Of a stretch of DNA of 64,000 nucleotides, positions 21,955 through 33,985 are shown in pieces. Source of the stretch: Cryptomeria japonica (lineage: Eukaryota; Streptophyta; Pinopsida; Cupressales; Cupressaceae). The stretch lies in NCBI RefSeq assembly GCF_030272615.1, contig NC_081414.1, positions 3,411,501 to 3,475,500 on the forward strand, in the 5' to 3' direction. Made by a program: the position numbers and the translations under genes. The notes under the pieces are model-generated. The model made no database searches, was not told where the DNA came from, and saw nothing but the letters and a program-made list of their open reading frames with translations. The first letter of the stretch is position 1, and each line of letters starts with the position of its first letter.

Positions 21955-22960
21955 TCACCTATACAAATCGTTAGCAATGATGACATACCGTGAAGTGTTT
22001 CGGGTTAGGTTTCTTTTCTCATTACGGGTAAGGTTATCAGGGATAATTTGGTCACATAAGTAAGAGTAGATATGACTATAGTGAGATGAGTCATGTCCAA
22101 TGATAGAACATACTATCTGTGACTCAGGGGAATCATAAGCAGGATAATGAAGCTCTTCCACCAGGAATTCATAGTGGTACTCAAATTCTTGTAGCTGTGG
22201 TATAGATGCCAATGTAGCCATAACATTTGCTGCTCTGTTTGCTGATCTGGGTATCTGCTGAAATGATACAAAAGTAAAGTATTTCTTAAAGTCATCAACC
22301 ATTCTTTTGTAGGGAATCAGTTTTTCATCCCAAGTTTGATATATATCATTGATCTGGTTGATTATTAGCTAAGAGTCACCATAGATGTATAACTCAACAA
22401 CTTTCCATTCAATAGCTAGCTTCATTCCATTTACCAAGGCTTCATATTCTGCAATATTGTTTGTACAAGGAAAGAGGATCTTGTACGCATTTGGGATTGA
22501 ATATCTTTGAGGAGTGATAAAAAGAATTCCAACACCAAAACCTTGTTGAGTAAAAGACCCATCAAAGAACATTTTCCAGGATCGCTGAGTAAGGTGCATC
22601 ACGAATTCATTTGGAAATTCTATGTGCAAAGGTTGATTGTCTTCAAGCGGAGCATCAACAAGTTGATCTGCAATGACTTGTCCTTTAATAGCTTTACGTT
22701 CTATATATTCAATGTCAAATTCTGTAAGAATCATAACCCACTTAGCCAATCTCCCTGTAAGCGTTGCCTTGCCAAGAAGATATTTGAGCGGATCTATTTT
22801 AGCCACCAGTTTGATAGAATGTGCCAACATGTAATGTCTTAATTTCTATGATGCAAAGACCAATGCTAGACAAGCTTTCTCATTAATAGTATAGTTCATC
22901 TCATAGGACACCAACGTCCGACTGATATAATATATAGCTCTTTCCTTTTTATTCTCATCC
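21955..22960 (-). pseudogene. Tat-1 RNase H domains (end of the first, and the second)
   Basis: At the right end the frame begins DENKKERAIYYISRTLVSYEMNY, the C-terminal half of the normal Gypsy RNase H, cut at 22960. After KLRHYMLAHSIKLV and LAKWVMILTEFDIEY comes the second RNase H: FFDGSFTQQGFGVGILF (D), NIAEYEALVNGMKLAIEW (E), IYGDS (D), then a stop, and RAANVMATLA, where the usual D of RAADAMA is N. This dual RNase H is specific to the Tat lineage. Stops lie near 22369 and 22842. Not functional. Confidence 0.9.
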
Positions 22961-23980
22961 TGTATCTGTATCTATATCTCTATCTGAATTCACACCACTT
23001 CAATTAAGTCATTAGATGCATGGTTAGTAAATCAATAATCAATGAATAATGAAACCATTACAAAGTGACCTATTGCCTTCTAGTAGATGTGATTTTAGTT
23101 TTGCTCTCAGATTTCTATATGCAACACCAATGACTAGATGACACCTAAACGAATGATTTAATCTATATGAGTATGAAATTGAGTTAAATGTATGCAAGAT
23201 TAAGCTAAATATGCATGATTAAGCTAACATGATTTAAGCAATATGACTAAGCTAATGCAATATTCTCAATGCATAAAATCTCAATAGGCCTAGAGCAAAA
23301 ACAACATAATAACAATAATCTCCAGGTTCTTTTTTTGATGAGAGATGAGGACCTGAATTTATAGAAAATTCAGAGAGAGACCAACAGTCAAGATCAATCA
23401 ACAATGAGCGACAAAGATTTTCCAAGAGGAAGCACAATCCACATGAGTTGATGTGATTCGCTGCTTTTCTCAGCTTTAAAGGAAATTGAACTAAATTTAA
23501 GATAAAATCAGAAAAACTGATTTATTTGATATTTTATTCAATTTTGATATTTAATTGATTTAATTGTTTTTATGAGATTTTTCAATTTAATTCCATTTTG
23601 ATTTCTTTTCTCAATTTTAATTCTTTTTTCAGATTAATTCATTTTGAATGATTTAATGGCAAATTGATTTATTAATTAAATATGCTAGGATATTTAATTG
23701 AATAAATAGGATAATTGATTAAATGATTTACTTGGAATGATTAATTAATTAAATGATTATTTAATTAATATAGAATGATTAAATGATTTACTTGGAATGA
23801 TTAATTAATTAAATGATTATTTAATTAATATAGAATGATTTATCTGCCATGTGACATTGATGATTAGAGAATTAATTGATTATGTGCTCAAGGTTGATTT
23901 AATTGCCTTTGGTTAGGACCTTGGTGATGTAACCGAGATTAGGGGCCCATGGTTTAGGTGACCATTTTTAGGGTATTACA
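22961..23980 (-). repeat. Tat-1 5' LTR, truncated
   Basis: Aligns with 15856-16805 of the other LTR. About 26 bp of its 3' end, the primer site and everything up to RNase H are missing. A private 62-bp tandem duplication (GATTAAATGATTTACTTGG repeated) lies at about 23712-23836. Confidence 0.92.
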
Positions 23981-24119
23981 ATTATGACATCATGATGAGG
24001 TATCCTAGAAGTATTATCTCTTTTGAAAGGATCAAAAGGTACCTTGTCTTGTTGCTTAATCCTTTTGCCTTGGAACCATTTTTTTTTTTTTGGGGGGGTC
24101 TTTTGGACCAATGAATATT

Positions 24120-24760
24120 ATATGGCCTATTCATCTAAATGTGAAATAATTTGGATGTGGTAGTCCCATTTCATTCCTTGCTACCTTATTAGACAAATCC
24201 TTAGCCACGACCATCAACCTATCTATTTTTTCTTTAACAATGAGAGGATTACTTGTAACTCTTTTGTCTAGTTGTAAGATCTTAACATCTACCCTCTTGA
24301 TGTGCTTTTGGGATGCTTTCATGTTGCTTTTGATGATTATAAAAGTAGCATATGCCTCCCTTAAAGTTTAGGGATTCTTATCCCTAAGACAATATCTAAT
24401 TTGTGTATCACAAGTATCATAATACAATATAAGGTACGTATTGTCATTAGGCCTTAGATTTAGAGGTACCTTTCTCATTGTCACGATGAATTTGTTATTG
24501 ACGTCAACTATATGCATTTTTTAATTTTTGTGAGTTAATGTATGCCAAATTTGGGATCCACTCTACTATCATACTATAATTTGAAAACTTTAGTGGACTC
24601 TTCCCATATGTCAATACTGTTGTCTAGGAGCTCTTCTATAGCACTTTTCTGCACTTTCCTTAAGGATTGCACAAACAAATTCATCATCACATCTCCATCC
24701 TCAATCTCATACTCATCCATTATATATTTCTAGGCAAGTTTGGGAGTAGTTAGATTGAGT
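24120..24760 (-). pseudogene. Gypsy (G0) gag relic
   Basis: The minus strand reads DVMMNLFVQSLRKVQ, a central SIDIWEESTKVFKL and later LRPNDNTYLILYY, QIRYCLRDKNP, TLREAYATFI and ASQKHIK. This follows the order of a Ty3/Gypsy retrotransposon gag: a capsid with SLxxxA...SI..W..L..VF, then a second helical part. Stops fall at single codons. The fragment lies immediately outside Tat-1 and continues, across it, with the relics at 15483-15824 and 14595-14960 in gag-to-protease order. Confidence 0.6.
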
Positions 24761-26639
24761 AAGAGGAAACATAATATTTTTCAAATTTTGTTAAGGAACA
24801 AGGCATAGAAATATGAAGCAAGATTCTACTTGATGTGGGATGTGGAAAGTGGATAAAGGAGTAGACAACCCTTTTGTCCAAATAAACTTCAAAAAATGGG
24901 GTAAATAAGTGAATATGATATTTGAAGGAAGCAAGAAGAAAATACGCAAGAATGGATATTAGGACATGGTTATGAAATAGAGGGAAAGAGATTTGGATGT
25001 TAAGATGAATTCCATATAAGAATAAAAAGAAGGAAAAAGGTGATTTGAGCTTTTGTAGTTTTTGGATGAAAAGGAAAATGTTGGAGGTGGACCTGAAGAG
25101 AGGGCTCTAAATATTTGAATGGATGTTGGAAGTTCAGAAGGTGGGAAGAAAGAAACACATGTAGAAATATTTTGGAAGATGATATAGGATGCAGATGGAA
25201 TGAAGGGAGGAGGAATATTTGGATATGATTCTAAATTTTGCAAGGTTTAAAAAGGAAAAGGGAACAACAGTTTGTGGGAAAAGGAATAAAAGTGGATAAG
25301 GTGAAACAATCCAAATCAAATATCCATATCTTGATTAAAAACTCATAAACGAATGAAAAAGAGAGAAAATAGATTGAAATTGGGAGAAAGAGGACTTTGT
25401 AAGAACTTTATGTAGAACATTATATAGGATTAGGATATTGGTCAAACAAGATATATCTAGCTCTTCATCAAAAGTCCACAACATAAGAACTAGAAAATGG
25501 CTAGATATAGATTTTTCTTGGATTTTGGAAACATCCATCTTATGATTGGTATATGGGGGAATAAATATAGCAACACTTAGGTAATTATGAGAAAATGGAC
25601 TCATCAGAAGACTACTCATATTGGTTACCTATGATGATTGAAAATAAGGCCTAAATGCACAAAAGAGATGAGACTTAAGAAAAAAATAAACTTAAGAAAA
25701 ATTAATTCAATAAAATTGAATCTCAACACTATTTGCAATCATACTCCACTTGATTAACTCAGGTAATTAGTTGATTATAGAGAAAATTGGATTTACAATT
25801 TGTTGATCATTGAAAAGAGAACAATAAATTACATTGAATAAAGATTGCAGGTATGCTAGAAAGCCACTATTGAGGTTTCTCACCTTTGAAAATTTATTCT
25901 TACATTCTTTCATAATTTTGATCCTTCACTTAATTGAGTTGTACCATTCAAGGAGAAGTCCTAGATTAGTTTCTTTGATTATAACACCTAATACTAAGGT
26001 GAAGAAATCTATCTTTACCATTCGTTGCAATTGTGGTTAGCTATCCTCTAGTCATAATAATAATTCATAAGATATGATATTTGATTAAAAAAAGGCAAAA
26101 ATATGCAAGAAAATAAAAGTAGAGACAATTATTGACAACAATAGAACATAGAAGAGTATTGATAAAAGAAAATTAGTGAAGGGTTTTGACAATGGTAGTC
26201 CAAAAAATGGTAAAAAAATGTTACAGGTTCCTGCTGCATTTGTGATTGATATTATAAAGGAATGTGTTGATGACATCAAAATGTTATTGAAATCATTCAT
26301 CATCTGTCACTTTATCAACAAAAAAATTAAGAGGGCACAAATAAGGAACTAGATAAAAGAAAATTGGAAGATGCAATGTGTTATAAAATTCCTATCAAAT
26401 GAATTTGTTAGCATCGTATTCCTAGAATGAGATGTGATATTAAAAGGAGTATAAAATTTGGGAGAAGTTCCACTATATATGCTAAGATGGATGCCAAAAT
26501 TTAATCCCACACTATATGATATGTATCGCAACCCTATATGGATCAACCTATATAAATTGCCTCTGGGATGTAGGTCTGAAGACTACAAAGGCAAATCGGG
26601 AGATCTTTGGAAACCTTAAATAGTGTAGGAGCTAATAAA
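24761..26639. other. No gene seen
   Basis: AT-rich DNA, purine-rich on the + strand (GGAAAG, AAAGGAAAAGGG) between about 24830 and 25320. Several short open frames are compositional. No domain, LTR end or RNA gene could be supported. A T13/G7 run lies just outside, near 24081-24100. Confidence 0.5.
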
Positions 26640-26897
26640 AAACAAAAAACAAAAAAACACAAATTTTTATAAAAAATTATGTAAGAAATGAGCTTCCTTG
26701 ATATTAAGATCTATGAGAAAGTGTACTATGGTCTTTCTTATATAGTCAAGATGAGGGATATGATTAAATAAGATATTCACATGTCGAATATTAAATGACC
26801 TAGGACTCAAGAATTAAATTCTAAAAGATAACATGTGAGTATGACCACTAGTAAACTAGTTGGATAAAATATCTTATTCACACCAACATCCCGTTTA
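26640..26897 (-). repeat. Possible LTR fragment
   Basis: In minus sense a purine tract, AAACGGGA, is followed by TGTTGGTGTGAATAAG at 26888, with a TATA-like TATATAAGAAAG further on near 26740. This resembles a polypurine tract and the start of a Copia LTR. No partner LTR, primer site or duplication is visible and the far end is a guess. Confidence 0.3.
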
Positions 26898-27275
26898 AGT
26901 GCAACTTAGGGAGGAACTAATGCAAATTATGCATGGCAGGTTTTGACTAAATGGGCCTTTTATGTACCCATTTACAAAAGATCTCTCGCAAATAGAGTAA
27001 AGGAGAAAAAAAACATGGGAAAAAAATCTATCCAAAAGAGAGAATGCTAAATACAATCATGTACAAGGGATGAAATGAGTGATGAATGTAGAACTCATCA
27101 ATACCCTCCAAGACTACATCCATCACAAAGATACATTTGATAGCCCCCCTATATGATGGAAAGAGAGAGATTATGTATCCACCCATATTAAATAATCTTT
27201 TGCAAGAATGGTAAGTGCCTAAAGACAAAACATGATACAATGTCTATAAATAACTTGTCTCCCTTTTGGAAGTGT

Positions 27276-27930
27276 AGAAACCTAAAATTGTCCTGTCCTT
27301 ATTTTTATTTATTTAATTATTTTATCCTAAGCCTTCTATTAATTAAATAGATTTTTATTTATTGAATTAATTCATTTCTTCTTTTCTAACATTTCCCTAT
27401 TTAAATAAATATTTTTATTTATTTAAATTATCTTTTCCTTAAATTAAATAAATATTTTATTTATTTAAATGTTCCCACTTCCACTTCCTCTATTAATTAA
27501 ATGGATCTTTATTTATTTAATTAATTTATTAGCTTTTTCCTTCCAAGACACTTGTCATTTGTCTCTTAATTTTCCTTTAACTACCCCCTTCATATTTTAT
27601 TATTTTCCCTACCTACCCTTTATTCCTAGCCGCCCATTTATCCTTTTACTTCTTAATCTTATTCCCCTATTTTCTAAGGTGTCTTCTATATAAGGGGATC
27701 CTTTCGTCCTTTCACAACCCTAACTAACGACATATGCAATCAAGTCTTCTTGCAATCAAACAACTTCACAACCACAATCCATTCTTTGTTGAGCTCTTGT
27801 GCACAATACAAAATTTGAGAGCAAATATATCAAACGAGATCAATGGAGATAGGAAACAATGTAGATCAAACCTTACTAAGAATGTGAATGGTATAATCTT
27901 TTTATTTTTGTTGTGATTTGCATGTTTTAG
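27276..27930 (+). repeat. Tat-like LTR, solo or truncated
   Basis: It starts TGTAGAAACCTAAAATTG, sharing the start pattern TGTAnnAnCnTAAAAnTG with the LTRs of Tat-1, Tat-2 and G3. It then has the same AT-rich ATTAATTAAAT blocks and a strong TATA, CTATATAAGGGG (27688-27699), followed by a CAACCCTAAC leader. No polypurine tract precedes the start and no primer site follows, so a solo LTR is likely. The end is approximate. Confidence 0.5.
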
Positions 27931-28255
27931 GTTCTTCATTGGTGTAGGGTGGATTCTTGATTGTAGAAATATGGTTTTATGTGGTTGGATCTTTTATGGT
28001 TTTGCAATAGTTTTAATCTTCCAAATTTCACTGTATACAGAAAGAAAGAAACCAAGTACAAATGCATGAATGATTCCCATTCTGGATAGGAATCGACATG
28101 AAGAAACATGAAGATGTATGATGATGTATCCAAAAATTGCTCATATGTCACCTTGTCCATGGAAGATGATGAACCCATAATCAAATTAGGTGCATGCCCA
28201 AACAAAGAAGGTGACAAACTAGGATTATGCAAAAAATGATTTTGAACAATCTTCA

Positions 28256-28617
28256 AAGATAATGATGGTTTAACAACAAATGTGCAATGACTAGATCATC
28301 AAAGGGGAGAGTTGAGCCCTCAAATGTGCCCTCCAAATATCAATGATGATGATATACTCATTGCAAAGAATCATTGGAAGCTTTTGAAGAAGTGACTCTA
28401 AAATTTGACGAATCAACAAAAGATGCATGGTTCTGCTGAATAAGAATGATGGGAGTCTCAATCAATGACTCTATACAAGGAAATAATAAAGGTGAGGGTA
28501 CACCAACTGTCTTCAAAAGAGAATTAGGATCCTTTGAAGAAAACTCATCCTTATCTTCTAAACATTTAAAGTACTCTAAAGAATCAAACTCTCAAATAGT
28601 ATCACGGTCATAGGGTA
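28256..28617 (-). pseudogene. Unrecognised coding-like relic
   Basis: On the minus strand about 120 codons read with only four stops and strongly protein-like composition: FDSLEYFKCLEDKDEF, LLKTVGVPSPLLFPC, TPIILIQQNHASFVD and SNFRVTSSKASNDSLQ. I do not recognise the family. It lies directly downstream, in minus sense, of the PMD3 C-terminus and before the Tat-like LTR, so it may be part of the same element. A frame change near 28256 leads into MGSSSSMDKVTYEQFLD-type sequence to about 27936. Confidence 0.4.
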
Positions 28618-28639
28618 TCATTTAAAAAAAATTAATAGG

Positions 28640-29367
28640 CACAATAAAACAAGATCATTTGAGAATGGATAATTGTAAGATCTTGCACTTATCTCTGTAA
28701 GGATTTTATCTTTGCATCCCTTGCAACTATCACTCCCTGCAACAACCCAATTTGTGCATCTCTTGCATGTACCTATGGCTACAGTGCTACAACTCGTCCA
28801 TCTCCTTGTCCCTTTCCCTCTCCTTATGGCTATGGGCCTAAGTGATCTCATATTTGCACTCTTGTTCATGTCCTCTCTTGGGGTTATCCCCCTTGTCCCC
28901 TAGGTGGTCTCGGTGGCAATACCACCTATGGAATAGATTCCTATCTCCATCCTCTACCACCTCCCTATCCTCCGTCTCCACCTCTGCCATCCCCACCTCC
29001 CCCATCTACCTCTGCTTGAGTCCTCCTCATGTGACACCTCCTTGGTAAGGGCTCATCATCATCATCACCTATATGTGCATGAATCTTTCTTGGATTTGTT
29101 AGACATGGATATGGATGGGCCACAAACCAAGCCACAAAATATGGTGTCATCCCGACATCCTCTATGTATCTACACGTATCCCAGTGAATTGGGCATAAGG
29201 CCTCGAACTCGACCGCTATATTATCTTAAGATAGAGTGCGTTCCCCCAATCCTGTATCTCTCTCATTGTACAAGAGAACTCTATCGATCCTCAAGGTTGT
29301 CCCTATATCCTACCAAACTATCATAGTATTCTATTTGGCAAGTGCTTCTCTATGATGTATGAGAAAT
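28640..29367 (-). pseudogene. PMD3, C-terminal half (left of Copia-2)
   Basis: From 29367 the minus strand reads YIIEKHLPNRIL, then REIQDWGNALYLKI, matching YIIEQQLISRIL and RDRQDWGPSLSFEI of PMD2. An acidic GDDDDEPL run and glycine-rich GGGGDGRGGDGGGDGG sequence follow, again as in PMD2, then a charged helical tail to about 28650. Several stops and frame changes. This is the continuation of the PMD3 N-terminal part at 34476-35300, separated by Copia-2. Confidence 0.75.
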
Positions 29368-29852
29368 TGTAGAATTTTGAACCTGACCTATCCTCTCTGA
29401 ACCAGCTGATTAGAATAACAACAAAAAGAATAAATTGCAAAAAGAAATCACAATTTACAATAAAAAAACAAAGTGCCTTGTTTTTTGGAATTGCACACAC
29501 CAATTTCTTTATTGAAGCTTAATTAAAAAATTACATAGAGGCTATATATATAAAGAATTTGTAGCCTAAAAGAATTAATAATAACTGCAGTTCTAAATAT
29601 ATTCCTAGCATTGCATGGAAAGCTACTAAGGCTCTCAAACTAAAAAAACAAACCACTCCCTAAATTAAGAATACAATAAGTGCATGCACACCATGCTTTA
29701 TTTACTAAAAACAAACTCATGCAAAAAACAAAACTAAAAATAGTCCTAAGGATTAATGCATGTTGGAGTACATGCTTTATTTGCATGAATAAACATAAAA
29801 ATATTAACTAAATTAATCTAGCTGCATGCTAGAGTAGCATCAGTTATCAACA
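29368..29852 (-). repeat. Copia-2 3' LTR
   Basis: 485 bp; starts TGTAGAATTTTG on the + strand and ends GTTATCAACA. In element sense it starts TGTTGATAAC. Direct repeat of 33986-34475. Confidence 0.94.
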
Positions 29853-29864
29853 TACTCCCCCTTG
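29853..29864 (-). promoter_or_regulatory. Copia-2 polypurine tract
   Basis: In element sense CAAGGGGGAGTA directly precedes the TG of the 3' LTR. Confidence 0.85.
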
Positions 29865-29867
29865 ATG

Positions 29868-31350
29868 CTGAGAGGGCTCACAATCTTATCTCGTAGTGCT
29901 ATAAACTGAGCTTTCGCAACCGCTTTGGTGAATATATCTGCTAGCTGATCCTGGGTGTTGATGCGCTTCAATTCGACATCATTCTTCTACACCAAATCTC
30001 GTATGAAGTGATATTTCAAATCAAAATGCTTTGTTCTGTTGTGATGAACCAGATTCTTAGCTAACTTGATGGCACTCATATTGTCACAATAAATTACTAT
30101 AGGCTGAATTTGTTTTTCTCCAATTTCTTCCAAAACTTTTTTGAGCCAAAGAGCTTGTGTACCTGTTGAGGTAATTGCAACATACTCTGCTTCTGTAGAT
30201 GAGAGGGCAACAATACTTTGTTTTTTTTTGAGCTCCAGGTAATAAAACCAGAACCAAAAGAAAAACAATTTCTAGATGTAGATTTACGGTCATCCATACT
30301 ACCCCCCCAATTTGAATCACTAAAGCCTACAAGATTGAAATTTTCAGAAGAGTAGTAATGAATACCAAAACTTAAATTCCCTTTCACATACCTCAAAATC
30401 CTCTTGTCTGCCTTCATATGTATTTCAGATGGATTTGTCATATACCTTGAAACAAGTGAAACTGAATAGGCAATATCAGGCCTCGTGTGGATTAGAAACA
30501 TCAAGCTCCCCACAATACTTATGTAAGCTTTCTCATCAACTAAATCAGCACCATCATCTCGACATAACAAAAATCCACGAGCACTTGGAGTGGAGGCATG
30601 GTTACAATAAGTCATATTAAATTTCTTCAGCATATCTTGTGCATACTTTGTTTGACAAATGAAAATCTCATCCTTACTTTGATAAACCTCCATTCCTAGA
30701 AAATATTTCATCAGACCAAGATCTTTCATCTCAAATTCTTTCATCACAACAGCTTTGAATTCATCTTTCATCTTAGAACTACTACCCATATACAAAAGAT
30801 TATCAACATACAAACTTATGATGAGAATATCAGTACCTCCTTGTTTGTAGTAAAGGGTAGGATCACTCTTACTTCTCTGGAAGCCATTCTCCTGAAACTA
30901 TCCATCAATCTTGGCATACCATGCTCTTGGTGCTTGCTTGAGGCCATACAAAGCCTTCTTCAACTTGTAGACATAATTATCTTTTCCTTCCACTTCAAAA
31001 CCTTGTGGCTTCTCCACACATATACTTCCTCTTCTAAGTACCCATTCAAGAAGGCACTTTTCACGTCGATATGATGTATGCTCCACTTCTTCTGAGCTGC
31101 TAATGAAATCGACATTCTTATGGTCTCTTGTCTTGCTACTGTGCAAATGTCTCTTCATAATCAGTTCCATACTTCTGTGTGAAGCCTTTAGCAACTAATC
31201 TTGCCTTGTGCCTTTCAACACTCTCATCACTGTTAAATTTGGTCTTGTAGACCCATTTGGTGCCAATCTTTTTCTTCTCATGCGGGAGTTCTATTAACTC
31301 CCAAGTGTCATTCCTGTGAATGGAGTCCATCTCTTCTTCCATGGCTTTCA
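29868..31350 (-). pseudogene. Copia-2 reverse transcriptase and RNase H
   Basis: The minus strand has GTKWVYKTKFN, HKARLVAKGFTQKYG and ETFAQ (start of RT), AFLNGYLEE-like and [21 protein letters not shown] blocks in shifted frames, then MYVDNLLYMG, the active-site box with N in place of the second D. The RNase H keeps SSTEAEYVA, IYCDNMSA and HHNRTKHFDLKYHFIRD, so its catalytic boxes are readable. Frame breaks lie near 31140-31190, 30815-30900 and 30230-30270. The changed YVDD alone would abolish reverse transcription. Confidence 0.88.
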
Positions 31351-33110
31351 CTCAAACTTCATTAGTACATGCATCTTCAAAACATGATGGTTCAAATCAG
31401 CCTTGGCTAATAAAACAAAATTCATTGTCTCACCTATTGGGTTTTCTTCATGTACTTGATTTCCACTCTTCTGGTAGATATCACTCAATCTCCTTACCTT
31501 CCTTGTAGAACTTGGAGAAGAAGCTGGACTTGAACTTGGTACTAAAGAACCTGATGAAGGATTGCTTGGTGGAGTTAAACCACTGGATGTAGAAACATTA
31601 GTTGGCTGCTCATGATCAATATCAGCAATTGTATCATCATTCAAAATAGATTTTGGCTTCTCAACATGGCCTTTTTTATGACCATAAACTCCCCCTTCAT
31701 CAAAAATCACATCTCTTGAGACAATAAGCTTGTTAGTGAGGGGATTATACAATCTATAAGCCTTGCTTTTCTCACTATACCCAATAAAAATACATGACTC
31801 AGTCTTTGCATCTAACTTCTTTCTATTCTGATAAGGTACATGCACATAAGCCAAACAACCAAAAACTTTGAAATGATTAACATTAGGCCTTTTACCATAC
31901 CAAGCTTCATAAGGAGTCATCTTTTCTAGTGCACTGGTGGGGCTACGGTTGAGGATGTATACTATTGTAGCAACTGCATCTCCCCAATAAGAATTGCTGA
32001 ATCCCTTGGTTTGTGACATGCACCTTGCCATTTCAACCACAGTATGATTCTTTCTTTCAGCTACCCCATTTTGTTGAGGTGTGTATGTAGTAGTAAGTTG
32101 CCTCTTGATGCCATTAATATCATAATAGCTTTGGAAAGCCTTTGAGCAAAACTCTTCTCCACGATCAGTCCTTAAACATTTGATCTTGCACCCTTTCTCA
32201 TTTTCCACAAGGGCTTTAAACTTCTTGAATGTATCCAAGGCTTCATCTTTGGCCTTCAAAAAATATACCCAACAATTTCGTGAGTAATCATCAATAAAAG
32301 TGATGAAATATGATGACTTACCCAAATTCTTAGTCTGCATAGGACCATATATATCTGAATGAACAAGCTGAGGTGGGTGATGAGCCCTCCATGCATTGCC
32401 CTTTGGAAACTTTTCTCTTGCATGCTTTCCTTTAGCACAACCTTCACAAACGTCCTTGTGTTCCTCAACCTTGGGCAAACCAAAAACTAATGCATGCAAG
32501 GTTAGAAACTTCAAACTATGAAAATTTAAATGCCCATACTTGAGATGCCATAACCAACTTGAATCCTCATAAGCCATATTTGCCAAACTGTTGTTATGCT
32601 CACCAAACCTCAAGGGGAACATCCTATTTCTTGTCATAGGAACAACAGTGATCACCCTATTATCCTTATTCTTATCATAGATAGTACAAGTCTTATTCTC
32701 AAAGACTACTTTATAATTTTTCTCACATAGCTGCCCATCACTTAACAAATTGTGCTTCAATTGTGGAGCATAATAAATATCATGAATACTCTATTGACCT
32801 TCTTTTGTTTGGACCTCCATAGCTCCTTTGGCAGTAACCTCCAATGATTTATCATCACCAAGTTGGATCTTGGATTTGAAACTTCCATCCTTTGTTGAGA
32901 ACAACTTCTCATTCCCTGTCATATGGTTAGAGCATCCAGAATCTAGGTACCAAACATCTTTACTAGTATTTTTACCCTTTGCATAAAACAAAAATAAGTG
33001 ATTAGGAGGATTCTCACTACTTTCTTGAGCATAGTTAGCACTTTTACCTTCTTTCAATCTACATTCTCTTTCAAAGTGGCCATACCTGTTACAATGGTAA
33101 CATTGAACAT
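31348..33110 (-). pseudogene. Copia-2 zinc knuckle, protease and integrase
   Basis: A CCHC knuckle, CYHCNRYGHFEREC (about 33059-33100), is followed by the protease motif WYLDSGCSNHMTG near 32945. A stop near 32790 separates these from a 470-residue frame with the integrase: WHLKYGHLNFHSL and CEGCAKGKH (zinc domain), then LVHSDIYGPM, LRTDRGEEF and VAERKN for the catalytic acids. A serine/proline-rich linker (SSGLTPPSNPSSG) precedes RT. Domain order is Copia-type. Confidence 0.9.
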
Positions 33111-33916
33111 TTCTCTTATCAAATTTGCCTCTACCTCTTCCTCTGAAACCACTAGTTCCTCTTGAGCCACCTCTTCCTCTACCTCTTGAAGAATTTTGGA
33201 TTTGCCCTTTACCTTGGCCTTGATTGATTTTGGCACTACTGCTGCTTGCATCTTCATTTTTTGTGATTAGCAATTTAGAGGAAAACGCTTTCTCTACACC
33301 TTCAAAAGAATATTTGAATCTTTCTTCATGAGACATTAGGGATCCAACCAGTTGACCAAACTGTAGTTTTGTCAAATCCTTGCTTTCTTCTATGATTATT
33401 GCTACATGATTCCATCTGGGTGTCAAAGATCTCAACACCTTTTTTTATCAAAACTTCATTGCTTACAATTTCCCCAAGTGTAGCCATTTTATTGACCACA
33501 TCTTTGACTCTGACACAATAATCACTTATACTTTCAGCTTCTTGCATCTTCAAATTCTCAAACTCTTGCTTCAATGTCTGAAGCTTGACCACTTTAACTT
33601 GATCACTACACTAGTAAGCTTCTTGTAGAGTCTTCCAGGCATCTTTGGCTATTGTTGCTCTTGATATTCTTGGAAATAAGCTCTTATCAAGAGCTATTTG
33701 AATGAGAAACAAAGCTTGGGCATTCTTTTTCCTTGCTTCCTTTCTTGCTATTCTGTCATTGGCTATAAGGGCATTCCAATCAGTTGGCTCCTCATAACCC
33801 GATTCAATAATCTCTGACAAATCTTTTCCAATCAAAAAGGTCAGCATCTTAATGCACCAATAATCATAATCATTCCCATCAAATTCTAGAACAGGCATAT
33901 TGTTAGAATTCAACAT
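33111..33916 (-). pseudogene. Copia-2 gag
   Basis: It starts MLNSNNMPVLEFDGNDYDYW about 55 bases after the primer site. The N-terminal DUF4219-like part and the following UBN2-type helices (DAWKTLQEAY, then LKMQEAESISDYCVRVKDVV) are clear, with an R/G-rich GRGRGGSRGTSGFRGRGRGK segment just before the zinc knuckle. A stop lies near 33608 and frame changes near 33430. Gag would assemble the particle. Confidence 0.85.
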
Positions 33917-33969
33917 GATTAACTTTGGCGAAATTCCAACAATAAAACTTTAACCCAAAACAATTTTAC

Positions 33970-33983
33970 CTGCTATGATACCA
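33970..33983 (-). promoter_or_regulatory. Copia-2 primer-binding site
   Basis: In element sense TGGTATCATAGCAG lies two bases after the LTR end. It resembles the tRNA-iMet primer site used by Copia elements. Confidence 0.85.
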
Positions 33984-33985
33984 CT

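Larger units (their letters stand above)
15830..23980 (-). mobile_element. Tat-1, internally deleted Ty3/Gypsy Tat-lineage element
   Basis: Bounded by LTR copies and a 5-bp target-site duplication ATTAT (15825-15829 and 23981-23985). It reads on the minus strand. The internal part keeps the end of the first RNase H, the second RNase H, integrase, a linker, an antisense PMD pseudogene and the polypurine tract. Leader, gag, protease and most of RT are gone: the 5' LTR runs directly into RNase H sequence at 22960/22961. The second RNase H domain is the mark of the Tat lineage. The LTRs are about 95 percent identical over 220 aligned bases by eye, so it is older than Tat-2. Confidence 0.93.

Noticed and set aside
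24959-25619. Minus-strand frames rich in S, F and P
   Set aside because: They reflect purine-rich sequence on the other strand; no domain or continuity with the gag relic.
28640-29330. Possible proline-rich gene on the + strand
   Set aside because: The opposite strand matches the glycine-rich and conserved parts of PMD, which explains the composition.
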